Source: JABHIE01 sp964584805
GTDB taxonomy: Bacteria; Planctomycetota; UBA1135
Reading direction: 5' to 3'
DNA: 62,413 bases
NCBI GenBank assembly: GCA_964584805.1
Contig: CAZPAY010000013.1
Location: 1 to 62,413 of the forward strand
The position numbers were made by a program, and so were the translations under genes. The notes beneath the pieces are model-generated. The model worked only from the letters and a program-made list of their open reading frames with translations, was not told the origin of the DNA and ran no database searches. Below, one piece after another: positions 49,789 to 57,988 of this stretch. Positions within the stretch are counted from its first letter, which is position 1, and the number at the start of each line of letters is the position of its first letter.

Positions 49789-50694
49789 ATGGCTCAAACG
49801 CTCGAAACCGCGCGCATGGATTGGCTCAAACACCTGCGCGAAGTGCGCCAGGTGAGCCCGCACACGCTGCGTGCCTACGAACGCGACCTAGAGCGGTTTT
49901 TTCAATTCTTACGCAACGGCGATTCCGAAGAAGTCGCCCTTCCTGAGCCTGACTCCCTTCGCCCGGCGCGTTTGAGATTGTTCTTAGGTGAATTAGCACA
50001 GCGAGGGATGGCCGCCCCCTCCCGCACTCGCCACCTTTCTTCTTTGCGCAGTTTCTTCCGCTGGATGGAAGACCGTGGGCGTATCGAAAGTTCTCCGGCA
50101 ACGGCTCTGCGTGGGCCAAGGCCAAAGCGTAAGTTGCCGCGCTTTCTAGAAGAAGATGAAGTGGATGCACTCTTAGCCGCACCCGCACCCGAAGATGCCG
50201 AAGGCCTACGCGATCGCGCTCTCCTCGAAGTGCTTTACTCTTCGGGCTGTCGCGTCTCTGAGTTAGTCGCTATCAATGAATTCGACCTCGATATGCGGCG
50301 AGGTGTGGTACGACTACAAGGCAAAGGGCGTAAAGAACGCCTCGGGATGTTGGGTTCACCCGCTCTGCGTGCATTGGAAGATTATCAGTCATCTAAGGCC
50401 ATCCGTAAGCTTGACCGTGAGGCTCTCTTTTTGAATCGCTTCGGAAATCGATTGAGCGACCGCTCGGTGCGCCGTGTCATTGACAAATGCTTGCTGCGCG
50501 CCGGAATTGCGCGGGCCTGCACCCCACACACTTTGAGGCATTCATTTGCGACCCATCTATTGCGGCGCGGCGCCGATTTGCGCACCGTGCAAGAGCTGCT
50601 GGGCCACGCCAGTTTAGGCAGCACGCAAATTTACACCCATGTCTCTTTGGAAGGTTTGCGCGAGCTGTACAAACAGGCTCACCCCTTGGCTTAA
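49789..50694 (+). CDS. xerC: tyrosine recombinase XerC/XerD
   Basis: Resolves chromosome dimers at dif. The 301-residue protein has an N-terminal SAM-like domain (LREVRQVSPHTLRAYERDL) and the catalytic residues in order: Arg in SSGCRVSELV, Lys in GKGRKERLGM, HTLRHSFATHLL (His and Arg), GHASLGSTQIYTHVS (His and Tyr nucleophile). XerC and XerD cannot be told apart from this alone. I chose ATG 49789 because the domain starts there and the upstream part of the frame is antisense to pabB. Confidence 0.9.
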   Translation: MAQTLETARMDWLKHLREVRQVSPHTLRAYERDLERFFQFLRNGDSEEVALPEPDSLRPARLRLFLGELAQRGMAAPSRTRHLSSLRSFFRWMEDRGRIESSPATALRGPRPKRKLPRFLEEDEVDALLAAPAPEDAEGLRDRALLEVLYSSGCRVSELVAINEFDLDMRRGVVRLQGKGRKERLGMLGSPALRALEDYQSSKAIRKLDREALFLNRFGNRLSDRSVRRVIDKCLLRAGIARACTPHTLRHSFATHLLRRGADLRTVQELLGHASLGSTQIYTHVSLEGLRELYKQAHPLA

Positions 50695-50720
50695 CGGGCC
50701 AATGCAGAGGCTCACCGCCG

Positions 50721-50757
50721 AAAAACAAAAAACCCACCCGCTCGAAAGCAGATGGGT
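50721..50757 (-). terminator. intrinsic terminator of tRNA-Glu
   Basis: On minus, a perfect 10-bp stem with two G-U pairs (50748-50757 with 50732-50741), 6-base loop, then TTTTTTGTTTTT (50721-50731). It starts seven bases after the tRNA 3' end. Confidence 0.8.
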
Positions 50758-50763
50758 AAATGT

Positions 50764-50841
50764 TGGTGACCCCGAGGGGATTTGAACCCCTGTTGCCAGG
50801 ATGAAAACCTGGTGTCCTAGGCCAGACTAGACGACGGGGCC
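50764..50841 (-). tRNA. tRNA-Glu (UUC)
   Basis: Cloverleaf fits: acceptor GGCCCCG/CGGGGTC with one G-U pair, anticodon stem CCAGG/CCTGG with loop TTTTCAT giving anticodon UUC, T-arm GGGG-TTCAAAT-CCCC, and CCA encoded in the gene (50764-50766). It lies on minus between xerC and the EboE-like gene, with its own terminator. Confidence 0.95.
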
Positions 50842-50906
50842 GTAGGACTCACTAGCGGCGAAACCGCTGATGAGGGCGAAAAGAATACGGTCGACGCGGG
50901 CGGATG

Positions 50907-52037
50907 TCAATCACCGGCAGGAAAAATACCTAAAACTCGGGCGGAGGCGAGGCTTTCTTCGACGAGGGTTTCAACCAAAGTTGAACGGGGGCCTATTTTG
51001 TCGAGCAAATGGGGCAAAGTGTAAGTTTCACACTCGAAATCGGTGATACCCGCGGCCACAGCCTCTCTGACGGACGGCCTCCATGCTGTGGTCTGCCAGC
51101 CTCCGGAAAGTTGGTCAAGGTGCAGAGGCACATGGCAATGCACGCGCCACGCGATGGCGTCGATGGCATTGGGATCGCTCAGAGCGTGCGGTAGGTCAGG
51201 CCAAGCCATGGGGCATGCATTCGCAGCATCGTGTGCGCGCGTTTGATGAAACCACGGGTCGGCAGCATATCTTTCGAGCTCAGCGCGGGCGGGCGGCAAG
51301 AGAGGGCCGTCGAGGCGCATGGCAGAAGAAACTTGCACCTTGCCAATCGGGACGCCCGTCTTACGCATGGCGGCCAGCACCTCGGATGCCGATTCCCCCA
51401 CCACCGCGGAATGACATAAATCCCAGCAAATGCCAAGGTAGGGATTGTTGTCTTGAAAATGGGCCAGAATCGCCTCAGCGAGGGTATCCACTCGCTCAAA
51501 AGCGCCATCAGGCTCAGGCTCAATAGCAAGAGTGAGTTTGACTCCGGTTTGTTGATGGAGCTTGGCGAGGAAATGAGTCGCCTCGGTGAGGTGTTGCCAG
51601 CTTTGCTCCGCATCCGCCGTGCGGCCGTAACCCAATGGGCAAGTAGACAGCGAGCCCTCACTTCCGCTCGGCATAAGTTCAACCAAAACGCTGGCTACAT
51701 CTTTTGTGAACTGCAAACGCGAAGGCTCTCGCCAATCTGGCGCGAAGGCCTTTTCCTTAACGAGCGTGTCGTGAAAACCGCCATACGGGAAGGCATTGGC
51801 CGTCCAGACTTCGACGCCTGCCGCATCGACAGCCGCGGCTAATTGCTCTTGCAAGTCGGCATCATTTGCAAATGCAGACGCGGTTCGCGCAGAAAGATAA
51901 AGCCCGAACCCAGGTTTATGAGAATAGCCCTCGGCCCGCAGGCGCGCCGCCCATTCCGTGACGGGGCCTGCAAGCTGTGCAAGGACTTCCGCCGCGGAAT
52001 CCGCGGGGAAGACATTGCCGCATAGGGCGAGGCGCAA
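50907..52037 (-). CDS. EboE-like TIM-barrel protein
   Basis: A 376-residue xylose-isomerase-like TIM-barrel protein. The start MRLALCGNVFPADS, the segment ANAFPYGGFHDTLVKEKAF followed by PDWREPSRLQFT, and GSLSTCPLGYG match, from memory, the EboE family of the ebo gene cluster, implicated in transport or modification of secondary metabolites. Metal-site-like residues appear in LAIEPEPDG and GICWDLCHS. The start is TTG at 52037, chosen because the family N-terminus begins exactly there; the gap to the subtilase is 24 bases. No other ebo gene is in the window, so it is an orphan here and its role is unknown. Confidence 0.75.
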   Translation of the reverse strand: MRLALCGNVFPADSAAEVLAQLAGPVTEWAARLRAEGYSHKPGFGLYLSARTASAFANDADLQEQLAAAVDAAGVEVWTANAFPYGGFHDTLVKEKAFAPDWREPSRLQFTKDVASVLVELMPSGSEGSLSTCPLGYGRTADAEQSWQHLTEATHFLAKLHQQTGVKLTLAIEPEPDGAFERVDTLAEAILAHFQDNNPYLGICWDLCHSAVVGESASEVLAAMRKTGVPIGKVQVSSAMRLDGPLLPPARAELERYAADPWFHQTRAHDAANACPMAWPDLPHALSDPNAIDAIAWRVHCHVPLHLDQLSGGWQTTAWRPSVREAVAAGITDFECETYTLPHLLDKIGPRSTLVETLVEESLASARVLGIFPAGD

Positions 52038-52061
52038 AGAAGTAGGAACCGAAAAGGGATC

Positions 52062-55000
52062 TTAATTCCAGGAGGCCGCGGCCGTGAGGAATTCTTCTAC
52101 ACGCTCAGGGAAGTGATTCAAAAAGGCCATCGCTGCCTCTTGCGCGTCGGCTTTCAGCCCACCCGCGACAAGAGCCTGCGGGACAGCAAGTGCGGCCTCA
52201 AAAGAAAGTGGCTCAGCATCAGCCCATTCGCGTGCAAGTTTGACACGCTCAACAGCAGTGCCTTCCGCGTCGGCAACGGCGGCCTCATAGGCTTCTTGCG
52301 GAGTTGGCTCAGGCTCCTCTTCCTCGACGATTTCCTCGATAGCGTCGGTGGTCTCTTCCGCTGCGGCCTCGTCTTGCGCACTTGCCTCGACGATTTCGGT
52401 GGCATCATCAACCTCGACATCTTCAACTGCGGCGACCATTGGCCGCTCAACACGCAAAGGCATCACGCGGACATCCTCGCCATCTTCGGAAAGAGTGCAG
52501 GTGCCAAAGTAATACTGACCCGCAGGCAGAGCATCTAACTCAGGTGCTTCGAAGAAGAAAGTGGAAGCGCCCAAGAACGACATGCGCGCACGCGAGCCAC
52601 CGCCGCCGGAAAGAGCGCCATCCCAGTCGGTGCTCACGCTCATGCGCCCCCCGCCGGTATGCAAACGCACCTCGGCGCCGGCATAACGAATCTCAAGCGA
52701 ATCCATGCCCTCAGAAGGGTAGGTCAGGCGGAAGGTGTATTCACCCGCGGGTAGAGAATCAATCGGAGTCTCGACCTCGTAAACGATGCCGCGGCTCATC
52801 ACTTGCCCATTGGCATCAAACACCTCAAGTGCCAAATCCTCGCGCAACTCAATGCTTTCAATGCTCTGCGGCATATAAAGCGTCGCGCGCGTGCCATCTT
52901 CAGGGATTTCGACAGGCCACTCGACTACACCAAAGAACAAACCGCGGCCGTCCATTAAAGTTGCCCGAATCGGATCAGGGACGATTTCCATTTCGGCGGT
53001 CACTGGGATTGCAACACCATCGACGGAGGCCGCCGCCGAAATAGATGTCTTACGCAAAGTCGCGCGCACGCCCAAAGCGGTGAGGTCTTGCCCAGCTGGG
53101 ACAACGACTTCCGACTCGCTTGGCTCAACACCCAAGAAACGGAACTCAAGCTCAACATCTGCGGGCTTATTGGTGGCCCAACGGGAAGAGAGCGCAAATT
53201 CGAAAACCGTGCCTGGCTCGCAAGGGACGACCATCGTGTCTTCTTCGCCGGCATCGAGGAAGAAGCGGCCGCGCGTTTGACGGTCTTCGGCATAAGTGAA
53301 GCCACTTACGGTGCCCGCACCGGGGCGGTATTCGTTACGACCTGGAGTCATCTGCCGTGTCGTAACCGCCACGCGTGTTGCGCCCATCGGAACGAAAGCA
53401 AAACTGCGATCCACTTGGCCAGGCTGCATCGCGAAACGACGGACAGTCATGTGGTCGGTCGAAGGAAATGAAACCATCGGCACGACAATCGAAACGGGAA
53501 TAATAAAATCAGGGCCAATGGACTCAGGCTTATCGGCATCAAATGCCAAAATGCGCGTCACATGCAAACCATGGCCCAGCTGGGCTGGATGGATGCGCGC
53601 AGTAATGCGATTGCCTGCGCTGGCGCAGTAGAAAGCATCTGGGACTTCGACCCAATCGGCCTCAGAGACCAAACGGAAACTGCGCAGAAAGTTAGCTTTC
53701 TCAGCGTTTTTGGCGTCTTTATCAAAAAGTGGCTCAACAAAGAGTGCTTGCTCAAAGGGCGCCAACGAAGCCAAACCGCGATGATAAATCCCTGAACCAA
53801 TTCCAAACGGGTTGCGCGTTTGAATCTGAAAACGGCGGTCATCCACGCCCTCTTTATGGAGCGTGCGCATCGCCTCAAGGGTTGGGGTGGCCAAGGGGAA
53901 GCCATGGCCGTGCTCGACCCAAGTGGAACCTGCGAATACGCTTGATCCGAGTCGCATGGCGCGCTCCATACGAGCGGGCGAATCATTCAGGCCTTCTGCG
54001 CGCGCGGCACAGCGCATCAAAGCGAGGAAGCCTGAAAGTTGCGGTGCGGCCATGGAAGTGCCATTCCAGTTTTCGCCTTTAGAGAGGCCCCAAGAGGGCA
54101 GAGCTGACAACGCAGCACCCGGAGCCGCAAAGTCGACGCCAATCGACCCCGTAGGCAATGGCCCCCGACTTGAAAAATCAAAGAGAAGAGGTGCCGCAGG
54201 GTTGAGTGCGGAGTAGTTGACCTTAGCGGTGTCCGGCCAAACGGCTGCTGCAACGGAAATCGCCCATTCGTTTGTGCCGGGAGCGCCAATCGTGCTGAGT
54301 GCAGGGCCTTCGTTTCCGGCAGAAGTGACGACCATCAAGCCTCGCTTCGTGGCCTCTTCAATGACCCAGCCGCCTGGCTCAAGGCCATCGGCGTAAAAGC
54401 TTGGACCACCGAAGGAAATGTTTGCCACTTGGCAACCCATTTCGACGGCATAGTCGATTGCCTTAGAAATTGAAGCGCCATAGGTCGAGCCCCCGAATTT
54501 ACCGTCACCCACCTTAATGGAAACAAACTCTACGCCTGGCGCGATGCCATTCATGCGACCGCCTGGGCCTTCGTATGCACCCACGATGCCTGCGACATGT
54601 GTGCCATGACCATGCGTGTCAAAGAAAAACTGCACGCGCGCGCCGTCGTCTTCGACGGAGACGCAATAGTTCAACAAGGCCTCATCGCCCAAAGTTGCCC
54701 AATCGCCTGTGGCGCGGTATTGGCCCAAAGCGGGCTCTTCGCCAAGGTTGCCGTCTTGGTCGTTATCGACGGCAACAAACCAGTTGTCGCCATCTTTCCA
54801 TGCCAACAAGTCGTAAACCGGGCCGGCATCATCGAATGATTCCCAACGCCGCTGAGCCTCGGTTTCGGTAAGCGAATCTTCATCGACCTCGCCGCCATTG
54901 GCCTCAAGGCGCTGTAAAGCCTCATCGTAATCACGAGAGCCTTCCGCCCAAGCCTCTTGACGATTGGCCTCAATGCGGTGACTCAAATCACCGGGCAAAA

Positions 55001-55376
55001 AAGCTGAATCGATGCGCGCCAAATGATAAACACGGCCCGAAGCGGCATGAGCACCCAGGTCGAGCAAACGACCCGACAAACCCATCAAACGACCATCGCC
55101 ATCGACCTCAGCAGTCGCCAGTGTGGCCAAGCGACCATCGGTGGTTGCGTCATACCAGTCAATGATTTTGCGCCGACCATCAGGTGTGGTTTGCAAAAAC
55201 GGGTGACCCGGATCAATGCCTGTATCAAGCACCGCAACGCGAATGCCGCGGCCGTCCCAATCGGGATGCGCTTCGAGAAACGCCGTGACCCCTAAATCTT
55301 GCTTAGGCAGCTGCCCTTGCAGGGATTCTTGAGCGGGTTGGGGAAGAGTGAGAAGAAGTGCAGTGAGTGCCAACAT
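52062..55376 (-). CDS. secreted S8 subtilisin-like peptidase, tripeptidyl-peptidase II-like
   Basis: An 1104-residue serine protease with a signal peptide (1-17). The catalytic triad is D51 (VAVLDTGIDPG), H257 (DTHGHGTHVAG) and S441 (NGTSMAAP), with oxyanion N355 (SAGNEGPA). The 206-residue gap between Asp and His, rich in acidic residues, is the hallmark of TPP-II-type subtilases, as is the opening TTPDGRRKIIDWYDAT. After the protease (about 35-500) comes a long beta-sandwich region, then a Glu/Ala-rich segment near 1000-1050. Extracellular or periplasmic protein breakdown is likely. Unlike the cytosolic eukaryotic TPP II it is exported. Confidence 0.88.
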   Translation of the reverse strand: MLALTALLLTLPQPAQESLQGQLPKQDLGVTAFLEAHPDWDGRGIRVAVLDTGIDPGHPFLQTTPDGRRKIIDWYDATTDGRLATLATAEVDGDGRLMGLSGRLLDLGAHAASGRVYHLARIDSAFLPGDLSHRIEANRQEAWAEGSRDYDEALQRLEANGGEVDEDSLTETEAQRRWESFDDAGPVYDLLAWKDGDNWFVAVDNDQDGNLGEEPALGQYRATGDWATLGDEALLNYCVSVEDDGARVQFFFDTHGHGTHVAGIVGAYEGPGGRMNGIAPGVEFVSIKVGDGKFGGSTYGASISKAIDYAVEMGCQVANISFGGPSFYADGLEPGGWVIEEATKRGLMVVTSAGNEGPALSTIGAPGTNEWAISVAAAVWPDTAKVNYSALNPAAPLLFDFSSRGPLPTGSIGVDFAAPGAALSALPSWGLSKGENWNGTSMAAPQLSGFLALMRCAARAEGLNDSPARMERAMRLGSSVFAGSTWVEHGHGFPLATPTLEAMRTLHKEGVDDRRFQIQTRNPFGIGSGIYHRGLASLAPFEQALFVEPLFDKDAKNAEKANFLRSFRLVSEADWVEVPDAFYCASAGNRITARIHPAQLGHGLHVTRILAFDADKPESIGPDFIIPVSIVVPMVSFPSTDHMTVRRFAMQPGQVDRSFAFVPMGATRVAVTTRQMTPGRNEYRPGAGTVSGFTYAEDRQTRGRFFLDAGEEDTMVVPCEPGTVFEFALSSRWATNKPADVELEFRFLGVEPSESEVVVPAGQDLTALGVRATLRKTSISAAASVDGVAIPVTAEMEIVPDPIRATLMDGRGLFFGVVEWPVEIPEDGTRATLYMPQSIESIELREDLALEVFDANGQVMSRGIVYEVETPIDSLPAGEYTFRLTYPSEGMDSLEIRYAGAEVRLHTGGGRMSVSTDWDGALSGGGGSRARMSFLGASTFFFEAPELDALPAGQYYFGTCTLSEDGEDVRVMPLRVERPMVAAVEDVEVDDATEIVEASAQDEAAAEETTDAIEEIVEEEEPEPTPQEAYEAAVADAEGTAVERVKLAREWADAEPLSFEAALAVPQALVAGGLKADAQEAAMAFLNHFPERVEEFLTAAASWN

Positions 55377-55388
55377 GTGGCGCCTAGT

Positions 55389-56129
55389 TTACCTGCGCTC
55401 CATGAACTTGGTTTCTTCATTCCAGAGGTCTCGCGACACCAAAAAACGCGCGCAAGAGGGGCAGCGCACCACAGACTGATTCGTCTGGGTTTGATTGACC
55501 TGGTTGGGGTTGAGATTGGTGCCGCATCCCCCACAAGCGTTGCCGTTGAGTGCAACCACACCCCGCCCATTACGAGCCGCGGATGCCCGCTCAAAGTCGG
55601 CACGGAATTCGATGGAAAGAAGCGCCACCTGCTCGGCTAGGTCAATTTGCAATTGCACTAAATCTTTACCGAAATCTTCTTCGTCGGTGGCAGCCGTTGA
55701 GCGGAACTCAGCCAAATCTTTATCAAGATCAGCCAGAACGCCGCGATGCTGATAAAGCGTCTCTTCACAGGCGACCACGCGGTCTTTCGCCCGATTTAAA
55801 TCACTCTCATCGCGCGCGAGCTGATTGCCGATTTCACGGGCTTTGTGCTGCAAAATCTGCCGCGATGTTGCATTGCTCGTTTGCATGGCTTCGGCTTCGA
55901 GCAATTTACGCTCTTCGGATTTTGACGCAATATTTGCGAACAAACCCTCAACTACGCGGACGGCATCATCACGCTCAATCTCAACTTGCTCAGCACCATC
56001 ACGATGCGTTTTCGCAGCGACAACCCGCTCTTGCAGCTCAGTGGGCAAAGAGTCGGCGCGCTTTTGTACCACATTGACGCGGCGCTGGCACCATTGAGCC
56101 CGCACGAGAGTTTTTAAGGTATCACGCAT
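55389..56129 (-). CDS. coiled-coil protein with C4 zinc ribbon (CT398-like)
   Basis: A 246-residue protein whose first 170 residues form a long coiled coil (LQERVVAAKTHRDGAEQVEI, KAREIGNQLARDESDLNRA) and whose end holds a zinc ribbon with CGGCGTNLNP and VRCPSCARFL. Members of this family (Chlamydia CT398, C4-type zinc ribbon) have been linked to RNA polymerase and sigma54; here it sits just after rpoD, so a transcription-related role is plausible but unproven. Shine-Dalgarno GAGG lies five bases before the ATG. Confidence 0.82.
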   Translation of the reverse strand: MRDTLKTLVRAQWCQRRVNVVQKRADSLPTELQERVVAAKTHRDGAEQVEIERDDAVRVVEGLFANIASKSEERKLLEAEAMQTSNATSRQILQHKAREIGNQLARDESDLNRAKDRVVACEETLYQHRGVLADLDKDLAEFRSTAATDEEDFGKDLVQLQIDLAEQVALLSIEFRADFERASAARNGRGVVALNGNACGGCGTNLNPNQVNQTQTNQSVVRCPSCARFLVSRDLWNEETKFMERR

Positions 56130-56167
56130 GCGAGCCTCGGATTTACTGCTTTAACTAAAGTCGAAAA

Positions 56168-57976
56168 CTAGGAAACGCCTTCGAGGAAGCCCGCCAACTT
56201 GCGCGCCCGAATCGGGTGCTGCAACTTACGCACGGCCTTTGCCTCAATCTGACGCACACGCTCACGCGTCACGCGGAAGATACGCCCGACTTCTTCAAGA
56301 GTGTAGGTAAAGCCATCACCGATGCCATAACGCAACTTGATGATTTCACGCTCACGGAATGTGAGTGAATCAAGCACCTCGCCGATACGCTCTTTGAGCA
56401 TTTCTTGGCCAGCGCGCTCAACGGGGTTATCAGAAGTCTCGTCTTCGATGAAATCACCAAAGTAAGAATCCTCGGAATCGCCAATCGGGCGATCCAGCGA
56501 AATTGGATGACGCGCAATCTTCATCACGCGGTGCGCCTCTTCGGATGTAATCTCAGCAGCTTCCGCCATCTCATCGATGCTCGGCTCGCGCCCCATCGAC
56601 TGTAGCAAACGCTTCTGAACGGCACGCAACTTTGACATCGTCTCAATCATGTGAACCGGGACGCGAATCGTGCGTGCTTGGTCAGCAATCGAGCGCGTAA
56701 TGGCCTGGCGAATCCACCAAGTGGCGTAAGTCGAGAACTTATAACCACGGCGATACTCGTATTTTTCAACGGCCTTCATCAAGCCGGTGTTGCCTTCTTG
56801 AATCAAGTCAAGGAAGGATAGACCCCGGTTGCGGTATTTCTTAGCAATCGAAACCACCAAGCGCAAGTTACCGGATGAGAGAGCTTTCTTACCCTCTTCG
56901 TAAGCATCAAGAGACTCGTGCAGACGCTTCATGCGATGGGTGAAAGACTCCCAAGGCTCGAGTGCTTTCACTTCCCAGCGGCGGTTTTCGGCGAGCAACT
57001 CTTGCCACTCTGCTTTGCCCGCTTTGCTGCGTTTGCGCTGCGGTGGGAATGCATCCATTTTTGCACGCAAAACAACCCAGTCGCGATGACGCGCAAGGAG
57101 GATCTCAATGAGATCTTGCACGACATTGACTTGGAAATGCAACTCTTCCGTAAGCACGGCCATGCGGCGCTTGCGGGCGCGCAAATTGCGGTGGAAGACG
57201 ATTTTTTCTTCTTTGGTGAGCTTGGAATCGAGATAGATTTCATACCCCACCATGGACACTTTGCTCAACTCTTGGATGTCGAGATAATGCGAGCCCAAGC
57301 GCTGCTCAAGGTCTTGCTTGGTGAGCTCATAACCAGCCCCACCGTCAATGTTTGAGGATGTGCCTTCTTCGGCGCCCTCTTCGGCGGCCTGCTTTTTCAA
57401 GCGACGCGTCGACGGGTGAATCACCGCGTGAGACGAGTTGGCCTGAGCACTAGGGTTAACTTTTAGTGTGCGGTCAAAGGGCTTTTCTTGGTCACGAACT
57501 TGGCGCAGGTTTTCCAGCACCTCATCATGCAGAAGACCTGACTCAAGAGCGAGACGACGGAAAATCTTACGCGTGACCTCCGTCTTCTTAGCGTAGTTGA
57601 TTTCTTCTTCGCGCGTCAAAAGCGGAATCTCGCCCATCTGGGTGAGATACATACGCACGGGGTCATCAATCTTTTCGAGCTGTGGTTGCGAAGCACGCGC
57701 ACCACCCCGAGTGGATTGAGCCACGACAGGCTTTGCAGAAACAGGCACCGGTGCGGCAAGCACCTCGACCTCTTCTGCGGCACCGGATGAACCATCCAGA
57801 GAAGCGCCTACCTCGTCGAGGCGATCCATAAGGACGGAAAGGACCAAAATATCACCCGTGGAATCGGGCAAAGCTTTTTGGAACTCAGCAAAAGGTAAGC
57901 CGCCCATAGCGACTGCGGTCTCGACAAGTTTGTCGAGTACCTTTTCAGTTTTTTTGTCTAGTTTTGTGTCGAACAT
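56168..57976 (-). CDS. rpoD: RNA polymerase sigma factor RpoD (sigma70)
   Basis: Housekeeping sigma factor. In 602 residues: region 1.1 (1-80), region 1.2 DDPVRMYLTQMGEIPLLT, a long non-conserved region with charged helices, regions 2.1-2.4 (LIQEGNTGLMKAVEKYEY, RRGYKFSTYATWWIRQAITR), region 3 (PVHMIETMSKL) and region 4.2 TLEEVGRIFRVTRERVRQIE. It follows dnaG by 12 bases, the macromolecular-synthesis arrangement known from E. coli. The -10-reading helix is intact, consistent with TANNNT boxes seen in this window. Confidence 0.95.
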   Translation of the reverse strand: MFDTKLDKKTEKVLDKLVETAVAMGGLPFAEFQKALPDSTGDILVLSVLMDRLDEVGASLDGSSGAAEEVEVLAAPVPVSAKPVVAQSTRGGARASQPQLEKIDDPVRMYLTQMGEIPLLTREEEINYAKKTEVTRKIFRRLALESGLLHDEVLENLRQVRDQEKPFDRTLKVNPSAQANSSHAVIHPSTRRLKKQAAEEGAEEGTSSNIDGGAGYELTKQDLEQRLGSHYLDIQELSKVSMVGYEIYLDSKLTKEEKIVFHRNLRARKRRMAVLTEELHFQVNVVQDLIEILLARHRDWVVLRAKMDAFPPQRKRSKAGKAEWQELLAENRRWEVKALEPWESFTHRMKRLHESLDAYEEGKKALSSGNLRLVVSIAKKYRNRGLSFLDLIQEGNTGLMKAVEKYEYRRGYKFSTYATWWIRQAITRSIADQARTIRVPVHMIETMSKLRAVQKRLLQSMGREPSIDEMAEAAEITSEEAHRVMKIARHPISLDRPIGDSEDSYFGDFIEDETSDNPVERAGQEMLKERIGEVLDSLTFREREIIKLRYGIGDGFTYTLEEVGRIFRVTRERVRQIEAKAVRKLQHPIRARKLAGFLEGVS

Positions 57977-57988
57977 GCGTAATGGAAA

